This document shows positions 24,054 to 32,147 of a DNA stretch of 47,373 nt, piece by piece. How positions within the stretch are numbered: position 1 is the first letter of the stretch; the number at the start of each line of letters is the position of its first letter. The notes below the pieces were generated by a model. It did not search any database, was not told the DNA's origin, and saw nothing but the letters and a program-made list of their open reading frames with translations. The DNA lies in assembly GCF_003854275.1 (NCBI RefSeq), contig NZ_QTQP01000056.1, forward strand, positions 1 through 47,373, given 5' to 3'. The position numbers and the translations under genes were made by a program. Source of the DNA: Burkholderia sp. Bp8963 (GTDB lineage Bacteria > Pseudomonadota > Gammaproteobacteria > Burkholderiales > Burkholderiaceae).

Positions 24054-25499
24054 TCAGACAGCCATCACCGTCACCGACTTCGTGACGAGGTACGGCTCGA
24101 GCGCTTCGGGTCCGCCTTCCGAGCCATAACCCGAATCCTTCACGCCGCCGAACGGCATTTCGGGCCACGGCGTCGCGGGCTGGTTGATCCACAGCATCCC
24201 GACTTCGAGACGCTGCGTGAGCAGGTGCACGTTCGCGAACGCGCGCGTGAACGCATAGCCGGCGAGACCGTACGGCAAGCGGTTCGCTTCGGCGATCGCG
24301 TCCTCGAGCCTGTCGAAGCCGCGGATCGCCGCGACCGGACCGAACGGTTCGTTGTTGAACACGTCCGCGTCGAGCGGCACGTTCGCGAGCACGGTCGGCG
24401 CGAAGAAGTTGCCTTCCGTACCGATCCGCGCGCCGCCCGTCTCGACGCTCGCCCCGGCCGCGCGCGCGTTCTCGACGACCGACGTCATCGCGGCGATCCG
24501 GCGCGTGTTCGCAAGCGCGCCGAGCGTCGTGCCTTCGTCGAGGCCGTTGCCGACCTTCAGCCCTTCCGCATGCTTGACCAGCGCGCGCGTGAATTCTTCG
24601 CGGATGCTGTTGTGCACGAGGAAGCGCGTCGGCGAGATGCACACCTGGCCCGCGTTGCGGAACTTCGCGCCGCCGGCGGCCTTCACCGCGAGCGCGACGT
24701 CCGCATCCTCGGCGACGATCACCGGCGCATGCCCGCCGAGCTCCATCGTCGCGCGCTTCATGTGCTGGCCAGCGAGTGCCGCGAGCTGCTTGCCGACCGG
24801 CGTCGAGCCCGTGAACGTCACCTTGCGGATCACCGGATGCGGGATCAGATACGACGAGATCTCGGCCGGATCGCCGTACACGAGGCCGATCACGCCGGCC
24901 GGCACGCCCGCATCGGCGAACGCGCGCAGCAGCGCGGCCGGCGACGCCGGCGTTTCCTCCGGCGCCTTCACGAGGAACGAGCAGCCCGTCGCGAGCGCCG
25001 CGCTCAGCTTGCGCACGACCTGGTTGACCGGGAAGTTCCACGGCGTGAACGCGGCGACCGCCCCGACCGGCTCCTTCACGACCGTCTGCTGCGCGCCGAG
25101 GTTGCGCGGCGGCACGATCCGGCCGTACACGCGCCGCCCTTCGTCGGCGAACCATTCGATGATGTCCGCGGCCGCCAGCACTTCGGCGCGCGCTTCGACG
25201 AGCGGCTTGCCCTGCTCCTGCGTCATCAGCTGCGCGATCGTGTCGGCACGTTCGCGCACGAGCGCTGCCGCCTTGCGCATCGTCGCCGCACGCTCGTGCG
25301 CGGGCACCCGGCGCCATTCCTCGAAGCCGCGCTGGGCGGCGGCGAGCGCGCGGTCGAGATCGGCAATCCCCGCATGGGCGACCTTGCCGATCACCTGGCC
25401 GGTCGCCGGGTTCACGACGTCGATCGTCTTGCCGCTCGCGGCATCGGTCCATTCGCCGTTGATCAGGAGTTGTGTATCCGTATAAGTCACGTTAGCCAT
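24054..25499 (-). CDS. NAD(P)-dependent aldehyde dehydrogenase (succinate-semialdehyde dehydrogenase-like)
   Basis: The 481-aa protein has a full ALDH fold. Asn155 lies in FTPWNFP, Lys178 in LVKAPEETP, the cofactor strand is TFTGSTPVGKQ (229-239), Glu253 lies in MELGGHAP and the nucleophile is Cys287 in NAGQVCISPTR. The sequence resembles the GabD/succinate-semialdehyde subgroup, with GKPLVEARAE and KDSGYGSEGGPEALEPYL at the end. The first Met of the open frame lies 24 residues upstream, but MANVTYTDTQ at 25499 is the usual N-terminus. It lies 154 bases below the cytochrome gene with a GC hairpin between, and could oxidise an aldehyde formed by the upstream enzymes. Confidence 0.92.
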   Translation of the reverse strand: MANVTYTDTQLLINGEWTDAASGKTIDVVNPATGQVIGKVAHAGIADLDRALAAAQRGFEEWRRVPAHERAATMRKAAALVRERADTIAQLMTQEQGKPLVEARAEVLAAADIIEWFADEGRRVYGRIVPPRNLGAQQTVVKEPVGAVAAFTPWNFPVNQVVRKLSAALATGCSFLVKAPEETPASPAALLRAFADAGVPAGVIGLVYGDPAEISSYLIPHPVIRKVTFTGSTPVGKQLAALAGQHMKRATMELGGHAPVIVAEDADVALAVKAAGGAKFRNAGQVCISPTRFLVHNSIREEFTRALVKHAEGLKVGNGLDEGTTLGALANTRRIAAMTSVVENARAAGASVETGGARIGTEGNFFAPTVLANVPLDADVFNNEPFGPVAAIRGFDRLEDAIAEANRLPYGLAGYAFTRAFANVHLLTQRLEVGMLWINQPATPWPEMPFGGVKDSGYGSEGGPEALEPYLVTKSVTVMAV

Positions 25500-25570
25500 C
25501 CAGACACCCCTACTTTGCGTCAAAAACGCGCGCGGTCTCGCGAACGAGTGCGCGCGGGTTACCGGAACCA

Positions 25571-25596
25571 CCGCCGGCGCGCGGCGCGCCCGGCGG
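25571..25596 (-). other. GC-rich hairpin between cytochrome c and aldehyde dehydrogenase genes
   Basis: CCGCCGG (25571-25577) and CCGGCGG (25590-25596) pair perfectly around a GC-rich 12-base centre. Without a T-run it may partly separate the oxidase genes from the dehydrogenase gene. Confidence 0.35.
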
Positions 25597-25653
25597 CTTC
25601 ATGTGCGGGCAGCATACCCGCGTTTCGTCATCCACGTGCGGCAGCGCGCGTGC

Positions 25654-26970
25654 TCAACGCGCCGCCTGCGTCGCGTGGCGGAGCTTTGCGACGTCCGCCG
25701 CCTGCACGGCCGGCGCGCCGTTGTTCCAGCCGGCGCGCATGAACGTCAGCACGTCGGCGATCTGCCGGTCGTTCAGCACGTTCGAGAACGCCGGCATCGG
25801 ATACGCGGACGGCACGCCATCGATCACCAGCGTGTCGCTGCCGTTGAGCGTCACGTTGATCAGCGATGCCGCGTCCTGTTGCAGCAGGTTCGGATTGCCC
25901 GCGAGCGGCGCGAGCAGCGGCGCGTAACCGCGCCCGTCCGCGCCGTGGCAATGCAGGCAGTAAGCGTTATACACCTTCGCGCCCGGATCGTTCGCGGGCC
26001 GGCCGAGCGCCGCCTGCGTCGCCTGCGGGTCGTAGCGGTAAGGCGGTGCGCCCGTGCCGCCCGCCGCCGGCAGCGATTTCAGGTAACGCGCGACCGCCGC
26101 CAGATCGTCATCGGTGAGCGCCTGCGTGCTGTGGTTGATCACGCTCACCATCGAGCCGAAAGCGGTCGCATGCCGGTTCGCGCCGGTCTTCAGGAACTGC
26201 GCGACGTCCGCGTCGCTCCAGCGGCCGAGCCCCGTGTTGTGCTCGCCGGTCAGGTTCGACGCGAACCAGTTGTCGATCGGCGCGCCGGACAGGAACGCCG
26301 CGCCGCTGTCATCAAGCGCCTTCTCCTGGAAGCCGACGCCGCGCGGCGTGTGGCACGACCCGCAGTGCCCGAGGCCCTGCACGAGATACGCGCCGCGATT
26401 CCACATCGCATCGTGGGCGGGCTTGTCCGCATAGGACGTCGTGTCGAGGAACACCGCGTTCCACAGCTTCAGCGGCCAGCGCAGGTTGAGCGGCCAGGCA
26501 ATGTCCGACGCGCGGTTCGGCTGCTTCACGGGTTCGACGCCGTGCATGAAGTAAGCATAGAGCGCCTTCACGTCGTCGTCCCTGAGTTTCGCGTACGACG
26601 GGTACGGCATCGCCGGATACAGGTTGTGGCCGTCCTTCGCGACGCCCGCGCGCAATGCGCGCGCGAACTCGGCCTCGGTGTAGCGGCCGATGCCCGTGTC
26701 CGGGTCCGGCGTGATGTTGGTCGCGTAGATCGCACCGAGCGGCGTGTCCATCTTCAGGCCGCCCGCGAACGGCGTGCCGTGCGGCGCGGTGTGGCACGCG
26801 ACGCAGTCGCCGGCCTTCGCGAGATACGCGCCGCGCGCGACGAGCGCTTCATCGGGCATGGCGGCAGGCACGGCGGCGCGTGCGGCCTGGGCAGCCGTGC
26901 CGGCCGCCAGCGCGACGATTGCCGCGCCGATCGCCGGCACCGCACGTGCCAGGGTGGTGATTCGATTCAT
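25654..26970 (-). CDS. Periplasmic tri-heme cytochrome c (alcohol/aldehyde dehydrogenase cytochrome subunit-like)
   Basis: From ATG 26970 the 438-aa protein has a Sec signal (LARAVPAIGAAIVALAAGTAAQA) and three heme motifs: Cys56-Cys59-His60 (CVACH), Cys203-Cys206-His207 (CGSCH) and Cys338-Cys341-His342 (CLHCH). This layout with spacing near 145 residues is typical of membrane-associated cytochrome subunits of alcohol, gluconate and molybdenum aldehyde dehydrogenases. It begins 14 bases after the IorB-like stop, so it should take electrons from that enzyme and pass them to the respiratory chain. No C-terminal anchor is evident. The open frame upstream of the ATG lies in the oxidase gene and is not part of it. 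Confidence 0.92.
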   Translation of the reverse strand: MNRITTLARAVPAIGAAIVALAAGTAAQAARAAVPAAMPDEALVARGAYLAKAGDCVACHTAPHGTPFAGGLKMDTPLGAIYATNITPDPDTGIGRYTEAEFARALRAGVAKDGHNLYPAMPYPSYAKLRDDDVKALYAYFMHGVEPVKQPNRASDIAWPLNLRWPLKLWNAVFLDTTSYADKPAHDAMWNRGAYLVQGLGHCGSCHTPRGVGFQEKALDDSGAAFLSGAPIDNWFASNLTGEHNTGLGRWSDADVAQFLKTGANRHATAFGSMVSVINHSTQALTDDDLAAVARYLKSLPAAGGTGAPPYRYDPQATQAALGRPANDPGAKVYNAYCLHCHGADGRGYAPLLAPLAGNPNLLQQDAASLINVTLNGSDTLVIDGVPSAYPMPAFSNVLNDRQIADVLTFMRAGWNNGAPAVQAADVAKLRHATQAAR

Positions 26971-26984
26971 CCGGCTCCTCGAGG

Positions 26985-29201
26985 TCAAACGGTTTTCAAC
27001 TGGCTGCCGACCGGCAGCTTGCGCAGGCGCTTGCCGGTCGCGGCGAAGATCGCATTCGACAGCGCGGCCGCAAGCGCCGCGGTGCCGGGTTCGCCGATCC
27101 CGCCCGGTGCCTCGGCGCTCTTCACGATGTGCACGTCGATCGGCGGCGTCTCGTTGATCCGCAGCATCCGGTAGTCGGTGAAATTGCCCTGCATCACGCG
27201 GCCGTTCTCGATCGTGATCTCGCCGTACAGCGCGCCCGTGATCCCGAAGATGATGCCGCCCTGTACCTGCGCGTCGATCGTGTCCGGATTCACGACCATC
27301 CCGCAGTCGACCGCGCACACGACACGCGTGACCTGCACGTCGCCGTCATCGATCGCGACGTCGACGACCATCGAGAAGAAGCTGCCGAACGCATGCATCA
27401 CCGACACGCCGCGCCCGTGCCCCTTCGGCAGCGGCGTGCCCCAGCCCGCCGCCTTCGACGCGACGTCGAGCACGTTGCGCGCGCGCGGCGTCTTGCCGAG
27501 CAGCGCGCGGCGGTATTGCACGGGGTCGGCTTTCGCCTGCGCGGCGAGCTCGTCGACGAAGCTCTCGACGACGAACGTGCTTCGCGTCGGCCCGACGCCG
27601 CGCCAGAACGCGGTCGGCACGTGGCGCGGCTCCTGCCGCACGTAGTCGACGAGCTGGTTCGGCAGGTCGTACGGCAACTCGGCCGCCACCTCGACCGCGT
27701 CCGGATCGACGCCGCCCTTGAACGCGGGTGGCGCGAAACGCGCGAGGATCGACGAGCCGACGATCCGGTGCCGCCACGCGACCGGCTTGCCGTTCGCGTC
27801 GAGGCCGGCCGAAATGCGGTCGTAGTAGTAAGGCCGGTACATGTCGTGCTGGATGTCTTCCTCGCGCGTCCACACGACCTTCACCGGCGCGTTCACCTGC
27901 CTGGCGACCTTGAGCGCCTGCGCGACCATGTCGGTTTCAAGACGCCGGCCGAAGCCGCCGCCGAGCAGATGGTTGTTGACGACGATCTTCTCGCGCGGGA
28001 AGCCCGTGATCCGCTGCGCGGTATCGACCACGCGCGTCGGCACCTGCGTGCCGACCCAGATCTCGCAGCCGTCGGGCCGCACGTGCACCGTGCAGTTGAC
28101 GGGCTCCATCGTCGCGTGCGCGAGGAACGGCTGCTCGTACACGGCGTCGATGCGCGTCTTCGCGTTCGCGAACGCATGGTCGACGTCGCCGTCCTTGCGC
28201 GCGACCGCGCCCTTGCCGTCCGCGGCGCGCGCGAGGTCGGCAACGATGTCCTTCATCGACACCTTCGCGTCCGCGCCTTCGTTCCATTTCACGACGAGCG
28301 CCGACGCGCCGCGTTTGGCCGCCCACGTGTGATCGCCGACCACCGCGACCGCGTTGTCGGCCCGCACGATCTGCCGCACGCCGCGGATCTGCTTCGCGGC
28401 CGTGTCGTCCACGCTCGCGACCGTGCCGCCGAACACGGGGCTGTTGACGATCACCGCGTACAGCATGCCCGGCAGCCGCACGTCGAGACCGAACTGCGCG
28501 GTGCCGTCGACCTTCTCGGGCGAATCGAGACGCTTGACCGGCTTGCCGATCAGCTTGAATTCGTCGGGCTTCTTCAGCGCGACGTCCTTCGGCACCGGCA
28601 GTTTCGCGGCGGCGCTCGCGAGCTGGCCGTACGACGCACGGCGCCCGCTCGGCGGATGCTGCACCTCGCCGTTTTGTGCGCGGCATGCGGCCGGATCGAC
28701 GCCCCACTGCTTCGCGGCCGCCGTGACGAGCAGCGTGCGCGCCGTCGCGCCGGCACGGCGCAGCGGCTCCCACGCATAGCGGATCGACGTCGAGCCGCCC
28801 GTGAGCTGGCCGCCGAGCAGCGGGTCAAGAAACAGTTTCTCGTCGGGCGGCGCGTGGTCGAGCGTCACGCTCGACAGCGGCACTTCGATTTCCTCCGCGA
28901 TCAGCATCGGAATCGACGTGTAGGTCCCCTGGCCCATCTCGACCTTCGGCATCACGAGCGTGACCTGCCCGTTGCGGTCGATCTGCACGAACGCATTCGG
29001 CGCGAAGACGCCCGCCTGCGGCGCTTCGTCCGCGTTGCCGCCGATCACCGAGCGCCGCGCGTCGCCGCCTGCCGCCGGCACGCTGAAGCCGAGCAGCAAG
29101 CCGCCGCCCGCGGCCGCGCCGAGCGACATGCCGAACTTGAGGAACGTGCGGCGCGACACGCTTGCGGCGGTCTTGCCTGCTTCGATCAGTCCGCGCGACA
29201 T
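26985..29201 (-). CDS. Molybdopterin-binding aldehyde/isoquinoline oxidoreductase large subunit (IorB-like)
   Basis: The 738-aa protein carries a twin-arginine signal (SVSRRTFLKFGMSLGAAAGGGLLLGF, about 15-40) and a xanthine dehydrogenase/IorB-type molybdenum domain. Visible landmarks are VMPKVEMGQGTYTSIPMLIAEE, LTGGSTSIRYAWEPLRRAGA, GGGFGRRLETDMVAQA and the end motif AEAPGGIGEPGTAALAAALSNAI with the conserved Glu that acts as active-site base. AGGAGG lies 6 bases before ATG 29201, and the preceding IorA-like stop is 1 base away. The protein hydroxylates aldehydes or N-heterocycles in the periplasm. The separate cytochrome c and Fe-S subunits agree with an exported enzyme linked to respiration; substrate unknown. 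Confidence 0.93.
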   Translation of the reverse strand: MSRGLIEAGKTAASVSRRTFLKFGMSLGAAAGGGLLLGFSVPAAGGDARRSVIGGNADEAPQAGVFAPNAFVQIDRNGQVTLVMPKVEMGQGTYTSIPMLIAEEIEVPLSSVTLDHAPPDEKLFLDPLLGGQLTGGSTSIRYAWEPLRRAGATARTLLVTAAAKQWGVDPAACRAQNGEVQHPPSGRRASYGQLASAAAKLPVPKDVALKKPDEFKLIGKPVKRLDSPEKVDGTAQFGLDVRLPGMLYAVIVNSPVFGGTVASVDDTAAKQIRGVRQIVRADNAVAVVGDHTWAAKRGASALVVKWNEGADAKVSMKDIVADLARAADGKGAVARKDGDVDHAFANAKTRIDAVYEQPFLAHATMEPVNCTVHVRPDGCEIWVGTQVPTRVVDTAQRITGFPREKIVVNNHLLGGGFGRRLETDMVAQALKVARQVNAPVKVVWTREEDIQHDMYRPYYYDRISAGLDANGKPVAWRHRIVGSSILARFAPPAFKGGVDPDAVEVAAELPYDLPNQLVDYVRQEPRHVPTAFWRGVGPTRSTFVVESFVDELAAQAKADPVQYRRALLGKTPRARNVLDVASKAAGWGTPLPKGHGRGVSVMHAFGSFFSMVVDVAIDDGDVQVTRVVCAVDCGMVVNPDTIDAQVQGGIIFGITGALYGEITIENGRVMQGNFTDYRMLRINETPPIDVHIVKSAEAPGGIGEPGTAALAAALSNAIFAATGKRLRKLPVGSQLKTV

Positions 29202-29202
29202 C

Positions 29203-29658
29203 TCAAGCCTCCTTCGCAGCTTGCTTGATTGCCGCGCGCACCCGGTTGTACGTGCCGCAGCGGCAGATGTTGCCGGCCATCGCGGCATCGATGTCGGCAT
29301 CGCCCGGATGCGGGTTCGACGCGATCAGCGCGCTCGCTGCCATCACCTGGCCCGACTGGCAGTAACCGCACTGGACCACGTCGAGTTCGCGCCAGGCCTG
29401 CTGCACCTTGCGTCCGGCCGGCGTCGCGCCGACGGCCTCGATCGTCGTGATCTTCCTGTTGCCGACCGCGGCGACCGGCAGCACGCACGAACGCGCCGCG
29501 ACGCCGTCGAGGTGCACCGTGCACGCGCCGCACTGCGCGATGCCGCAGCCGAATTTCGTACCGGTCAGGCCGACGAGATCGCGCAGCACCCACAGGAGCG
29601 GCATGTCGTCAGGGGCGTCGACCGTGTGGGTCGCGCCGTTGATGTTGAGCGTGATCAT
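29203..29658 (-). CDS. (2Fe-2S) iron-sulfur subunit of molybdenum oxidoreductase (IorA-like)
   Basis: The 151-aa protein has the two cluster domains of this family: Cys38, Cys43, Cys46 and Cys58 in FGCGIAQCGACTVHL...RSC for the plant-type cluster, and Cys97, Cys100, Cys132 and Cys134 in QCGYCQSGQVM...ICRCG for the second cluster. It has no signal, as expected for a subunit exported folded together with the Tat-signal-bearing large subunit. Start 29658 is set by GGAGG just upstream. It lies one base before the large-subunit ATG. Electrons pass from the molybdenum centre through these clusters to the cytochrome c. Confidence 0.94.
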   Translation of the reverse strand: MITLNINGATHTVDAPDDMPLLWVLRDLVGLTGTKFGCGIAQCGACTVHLDGVAARSCVLPVAAVGNRKITTIEAVGATPAGRKVQQAWRELDVVQCGYCQSGQVMAASALIASNPHPGDADIDAAMAGNICRCGTYNRVRAAIKQAAKEA

Positions 29659-29747
29659 TTCAGCCTCCGTGGCCGGGGTATCGTGGGAAGCGGCGCGCAC
29701 CCGGCGCGCCGTATCAAGTCAGGCGTCGTGCGACGCGTATGGCGCGG

Positions 29748-30050
29748 TTACGGCTCGACCGCGTCGACAGCCGTCAGGATCTTGATGACCGGCGGTTGCG
29801 CGAGCCATTCGGCGGCCTTCTCCCGAAACGCGACGAAGTGCGGGCTCGCGAGATGCGCATCGAACGCGGCCTGGTCGTCATAGGCCTCGAACACATGAAA
29901 ACCGGGCGAACCGTCGCTTTCGTGAAACAGGTCGTAGCGCTGGTTGCCCGGTTCGGCGCGCGTCGCAGCAACCATGCCGCGCAGCTCCGCTTCGACGGTC
30001 TGCACGTGCTCGGATTTCGGAATCACAGTCGCAAATACGTAAAAAGGCAT
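29748..30050 (-). CDS. Antibiotic biosynthesis monooxygenase (ABM)-domain protein, putative quinol monooxygenase-like
   Basis: The 100-aa product (MPFYVFATVIPKSEHVQTVEAELRGM...) is a single ABM ferredoxin-like domain. It has EPGNQRYDLFHESDGSPGFHVFEAYDDQAAFDAHLASPHF, the N..Y.L....P..F...E.Y.....AH..S.HF signature of YgiN-like proteins. These oxidise quinols or remove reactive intermediates, but many have no proven activity. ATG 30050 has GGAG 7 bases upstream. It lies between the oxidoreductase and the Fe-S subunit genes, 81-89 bases from each, and may handle quinone or aldehyde by-products. Confidence 0.85.
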   Translation of the reverse strand: MPFYVFATVIPKSEHVQTVEAELRGMVAATRAEPGNQRYDLFHESDGSPGFHVFEAYDDQAAFDAHLASPHFVAFREKAAEWLAQPPVIKILTAVDAVEP

Positions 30051-30131
30051 GTCGTTACTCCATCGAGAAAGAAACGGGAATGCCACACGCCGTCGCCGTG
30101 CGACGCCGACGTGCGACACGACTTCACTGCA

Positions 30132-31175
30132 TCAGGCCAGTTGCTCCGGACCCACGCGCACGACGACCTTGCCGAAGTTCTTGCCGGCGAGCAGCCCGAT
30201 CAGCGCTTGCGGCGCATCGGCCAGATCGTCGACGACATCTTCGCGCGCCTTCACCTTGCCCTGCGCGACCCATTCGCCCATCTCCTTCGCGAACGCGGCA
30301 TAGGTGTCCGCATAGTGGTCGCTGATGATGAAACCCTGCATCCGGACACGCTTGCGGAGCAGCACCGACGTCAGCAGCGGCAGGCGGTTGGGGCCGGCCG
30401 GCAGCGCGCTGTCGTTGTAATGCGCGATCAGCCCGCACACCGGCACGCGCGCGCCGACGTTCAGCAGCGGCAACACCGCGTCGAACACCGCGCCACCGAC
30501 GCTTTCGAAATAGACGTCGATGCCGTTCGGGCACGCGTCCGCCAGTTTGCCCGCAAACGCCGGATCGCGGTGGTCGACGCATGCGTCGAAGCCGAGCGTG
30601 CCGGTCACGAATGCGCACTTGTCCGCGCCGCCGGCCACGCCGACCACGCGGCAGCCCTTCAGCTTCGCGATCTGCCCGACGACCGCGCCGACCGCGCCGC
30701 TCGCCGCCGCGACGACCACGGTCTCGCCGGCCTTCGGCTCGCCGATCTTCAACAGCCCGAAGTACGCGGTGAAGCCCGGCATGCCGAGCACGCCAAGCGC
30801 ATACGACGGATGCGCAACATCGCGGCCGAGCGGAATCAGGCCGGTGCCGTCCGACAGCGCATAGTCCTGCCAGCCGCCACCCGCGACCACCAGATCGCCT
30901 TCCCGGTACGCGGGCAGGTTCGACGACACGACCTGGCTGATCGTCCCGCCGACCATCACTTCGCCGAGCGCTACCGGCGCCGCATAGGACGGCGCATCGC
31001 TCATCCGGCCGCGCATGTACGGGTCGAGCGACAGCCAGACCGTGCGCAGCAGCACCTGCCCCGGCGCGGGCACCGGCACCGCGCCGGTCACGGTGCGGAA
31101 GTTGTCCGGCGTCGGTGCGCCCGCCGGGCGCGAATTCAGGACGATCCTGCGGTTTGCTGTGTTGCTTTGCGGCAT
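30132..31175 (-). CDS. NADP-dependent oxidoreductase, MDR family (leukotriene B4 dehydrogenase/CurA-like)
   Basis: The 347-aa protein matches zinc-free MDR reductases: WLSLDPYMRGRMSDAPSYAAPVALGEVMVGG near 47-77, then PGFTAYFGLLKIGEPKAGETVVVAAASGAVGAVVGQIAKLKGCRVVGVAGG with the nucleotide-binding AAxGxVG motif, and a late VRMQGFIISDHYADTYAAF. Such enzymes reduce alpha,beta-unsaturated carbonyls with NADPH. It is the first gene after the TetR operator at 31361 and TetR terminator, so it is likely the first cistron of a TetR-repressed unit, 81 bases ahead of the ABM gene. Confidence 0.92.
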   Translation of the reverse strand: MPQSNTANRRIVLNSRPAGAPTPDNFRTVTGAVPVPAPGQVLLRTVWLSLDPYMRGRMSDAPSYAAPVALGEVMVGGTISQVVSSNLPAYREGDLVVAGGGWQDYALSDGTGLIPLGRDVAHPSYALGVLGMPGFTAYFGLLKIGEPKAGETVVVAAASGAVGAVVGQIAKLKGCRVVGVAGGADKCAFVTGTLGFDACVDHRDPAFAGKLADACPNGIDVYFESVGGAVFDAVLPLLNVGARVPVCGLIAHYNDSALPAGPNRLPLLTSVLLRKRVRMQGFIISDHYADTYAAFAKEMGEWVAQGKVKAREDVVDDLADAPQALIGLLAGKNFGKVVVRVGPEQLA

Positions 31176-31360
31176 GTGGTGAACCTCTCCGTCAACATGG
31201 ATACGTGCGTGCGCACGCTCAGGGGTGAATCGGGTACGCGGCCGTCGACGCGATGCGCGCCGTCATGACAACGGCGCGCGGCATCGGAACCGCGCGAGCC
31301 GTCGAACATCGAACCGCGTCAGATCCGCTATTGCAGATCCTTCTGCACATTCCTCATTAG

Positions 31361-31375
31361 TAGACCAGTCGTCTA
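31361..31375. promoter_or_regulatory. TetR operator between TetR and the oxidoreductase gene
   Basis: TAGACCAGTCGTCTA has TAGAC/GTCTA arms around a 5-base centre and differs from the site at 32060 at one centre base. It lies 186 bases upstream of the oxidoreductase ATG, where it can block the promoter of the downstream genes. Confidence 0.72.
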
Positions 31376-31386
31376 GTCACAGGCGC

Positions 31387-31411
31387 AAAATAAGGCGCGC
31401 CGATGCGCGCC
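31387..31411 (-). terminator. Rho-independent terminator of the TetR gene
   Basis: On the minus strand GGCGCGC-ATCG-GCGCGCC (31394-31411) is followed by TTATTTT. It begins 4 bases past the TetR stop. It separates TetR from the oxidoreductase operon, which therefore needs its own promoter at the operator. Confidence 0.75.
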
Positions 31412-31415
31412 CTGG

Positions 31416-32036
31416 TTACGACCGCTCTCCGGCCGCGTCCGGCTGCGGCAGATTCAGCATCCGCAGCGTCGCGGCCATCGCCGTTTCGAGCGGCCGGCGG
31501 TTGCGGTGGATCTTCTCCAGCAGCGTCGCGCCGAGCCACAGCTCGTACAGCATCGACGCCGTGTGCTGCGGATCGTCGATCCCGTGCAGCGACCCGTCGG
31601 CGAGCCCTGCTTCGATACCGGCCGCGAGCCGGTCGATAATCTGGCCGGTGCCGCGCCGCAGGACCGCGCGCATCGCCTCGGACAGATCGGACACCTCGGC
31701 GCCGAGCTTCACCGCGAGACACTTGCCTTCCGGATCGTCGTTGCACTGCGTGTGCAGCCAGTTGCCCCAGTAGCTCATCAGGCGCGCGGCGCCCGTTCCC
31801 GGCTGCCGGACCAGTAGATTGTCGAGATGCTCGAGATAGCCGTCGAAATACGATTCGAGCAGCGCTTCCCCGAACGCCTCCTTCGAGCCGAAGTAATGAT
31901 AAAACGAGCCCTTCGGGATGCCCGCCGCAGCGAGAATCTCGTTCAGACCGACCGCCGAGAACCCCTTGTGGAGCATGATCGGCTTCGCGATATTCAGGAT
32001 GTGATGGCGAACTTCCGCGCCTGAAGATGCATTCAT
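31416..32036 (-). CDS. TetR-family transcriptional repressor
   Basis: From ATG 32036 the product is 206 aa. The N-terminal TetR HTH (VRHHILNIAKPIMLHKGFSAVGLNEILAAAGIPKGSFYHYFGSKEAFGEAL, about 9-59) is typical, and the C-terminal ligand domain includes a Cys-containing QCNDDPEGKCLAVKLGAEVSDLSE segment, common in the AcuR/NemR-like subgroup that senses reactive electrophiles. Two copies of one operator flank the gene. The paired target is the MDR reductase, the same logic as NemR-type circuits that detoxify aldehydes and quinones. Substrate class is inferred from this pairing. Confidence 0.9.
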   Translation of the reverse strand: MNASSGAEVRHHILNIAKPIMLHKGFSAVGLNEILAAAGIPKGSFYHYFGSKEAFGEALLESYFDGYLEHLDNLLVRQPGTGAARLMSYWGNWLHTQCNDDPEGKCLAVKLGAEVSDLSEAMRAVLRRGTGQIIDRLAAGIEAGLADGSLHGIDDPQHTASMLYELWLGATLLEKIHRNRRPLETAMAATLRMLNLPQPDAAGERS

Positions 32037-32059
32037 GGTGGCGTATGGTAGCAAACGAT

Positions 32060-32074
32060 TAGACCGGTCGTCTA
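32060..32074. promoter_or_regulatory. TetR operator at the TetR promoter (autoregulation)
   Basis: TAGACCGGTCGTCTA, with the same arms as the 31361 site, lies 24 bases before the TetR ATG. Two sites matching at 14 of 15 bases on either side of the gene strongly suggest it is the TetR target. Confidence 0.75.
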
Positions 32075-32147
32075 GTAGCAAGCAACCGGCATTTTGTGTC
32101 GCACTTTACCCCAGTCGTGGCTGCGGACAGAAGCGCCGCGCGACAAG

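Noticed and set aside
23922..25742. 606-residue plus-strand open frame opposite the aldehyde dehydrogenase
   Set aside because: Arg-rich composition with no domains; the minus strand carries the full ALDH active site.
27129..29228. 699-residue plus-strand open frame opposite the IorB-like gene
   Set aside because: It is very Arg/His/Asp-rich, has no family motif, and lies exactly antisense to a gene with clear molybdenum-enzyme motifs. Long antisense frames are common in GC-rich DNA.
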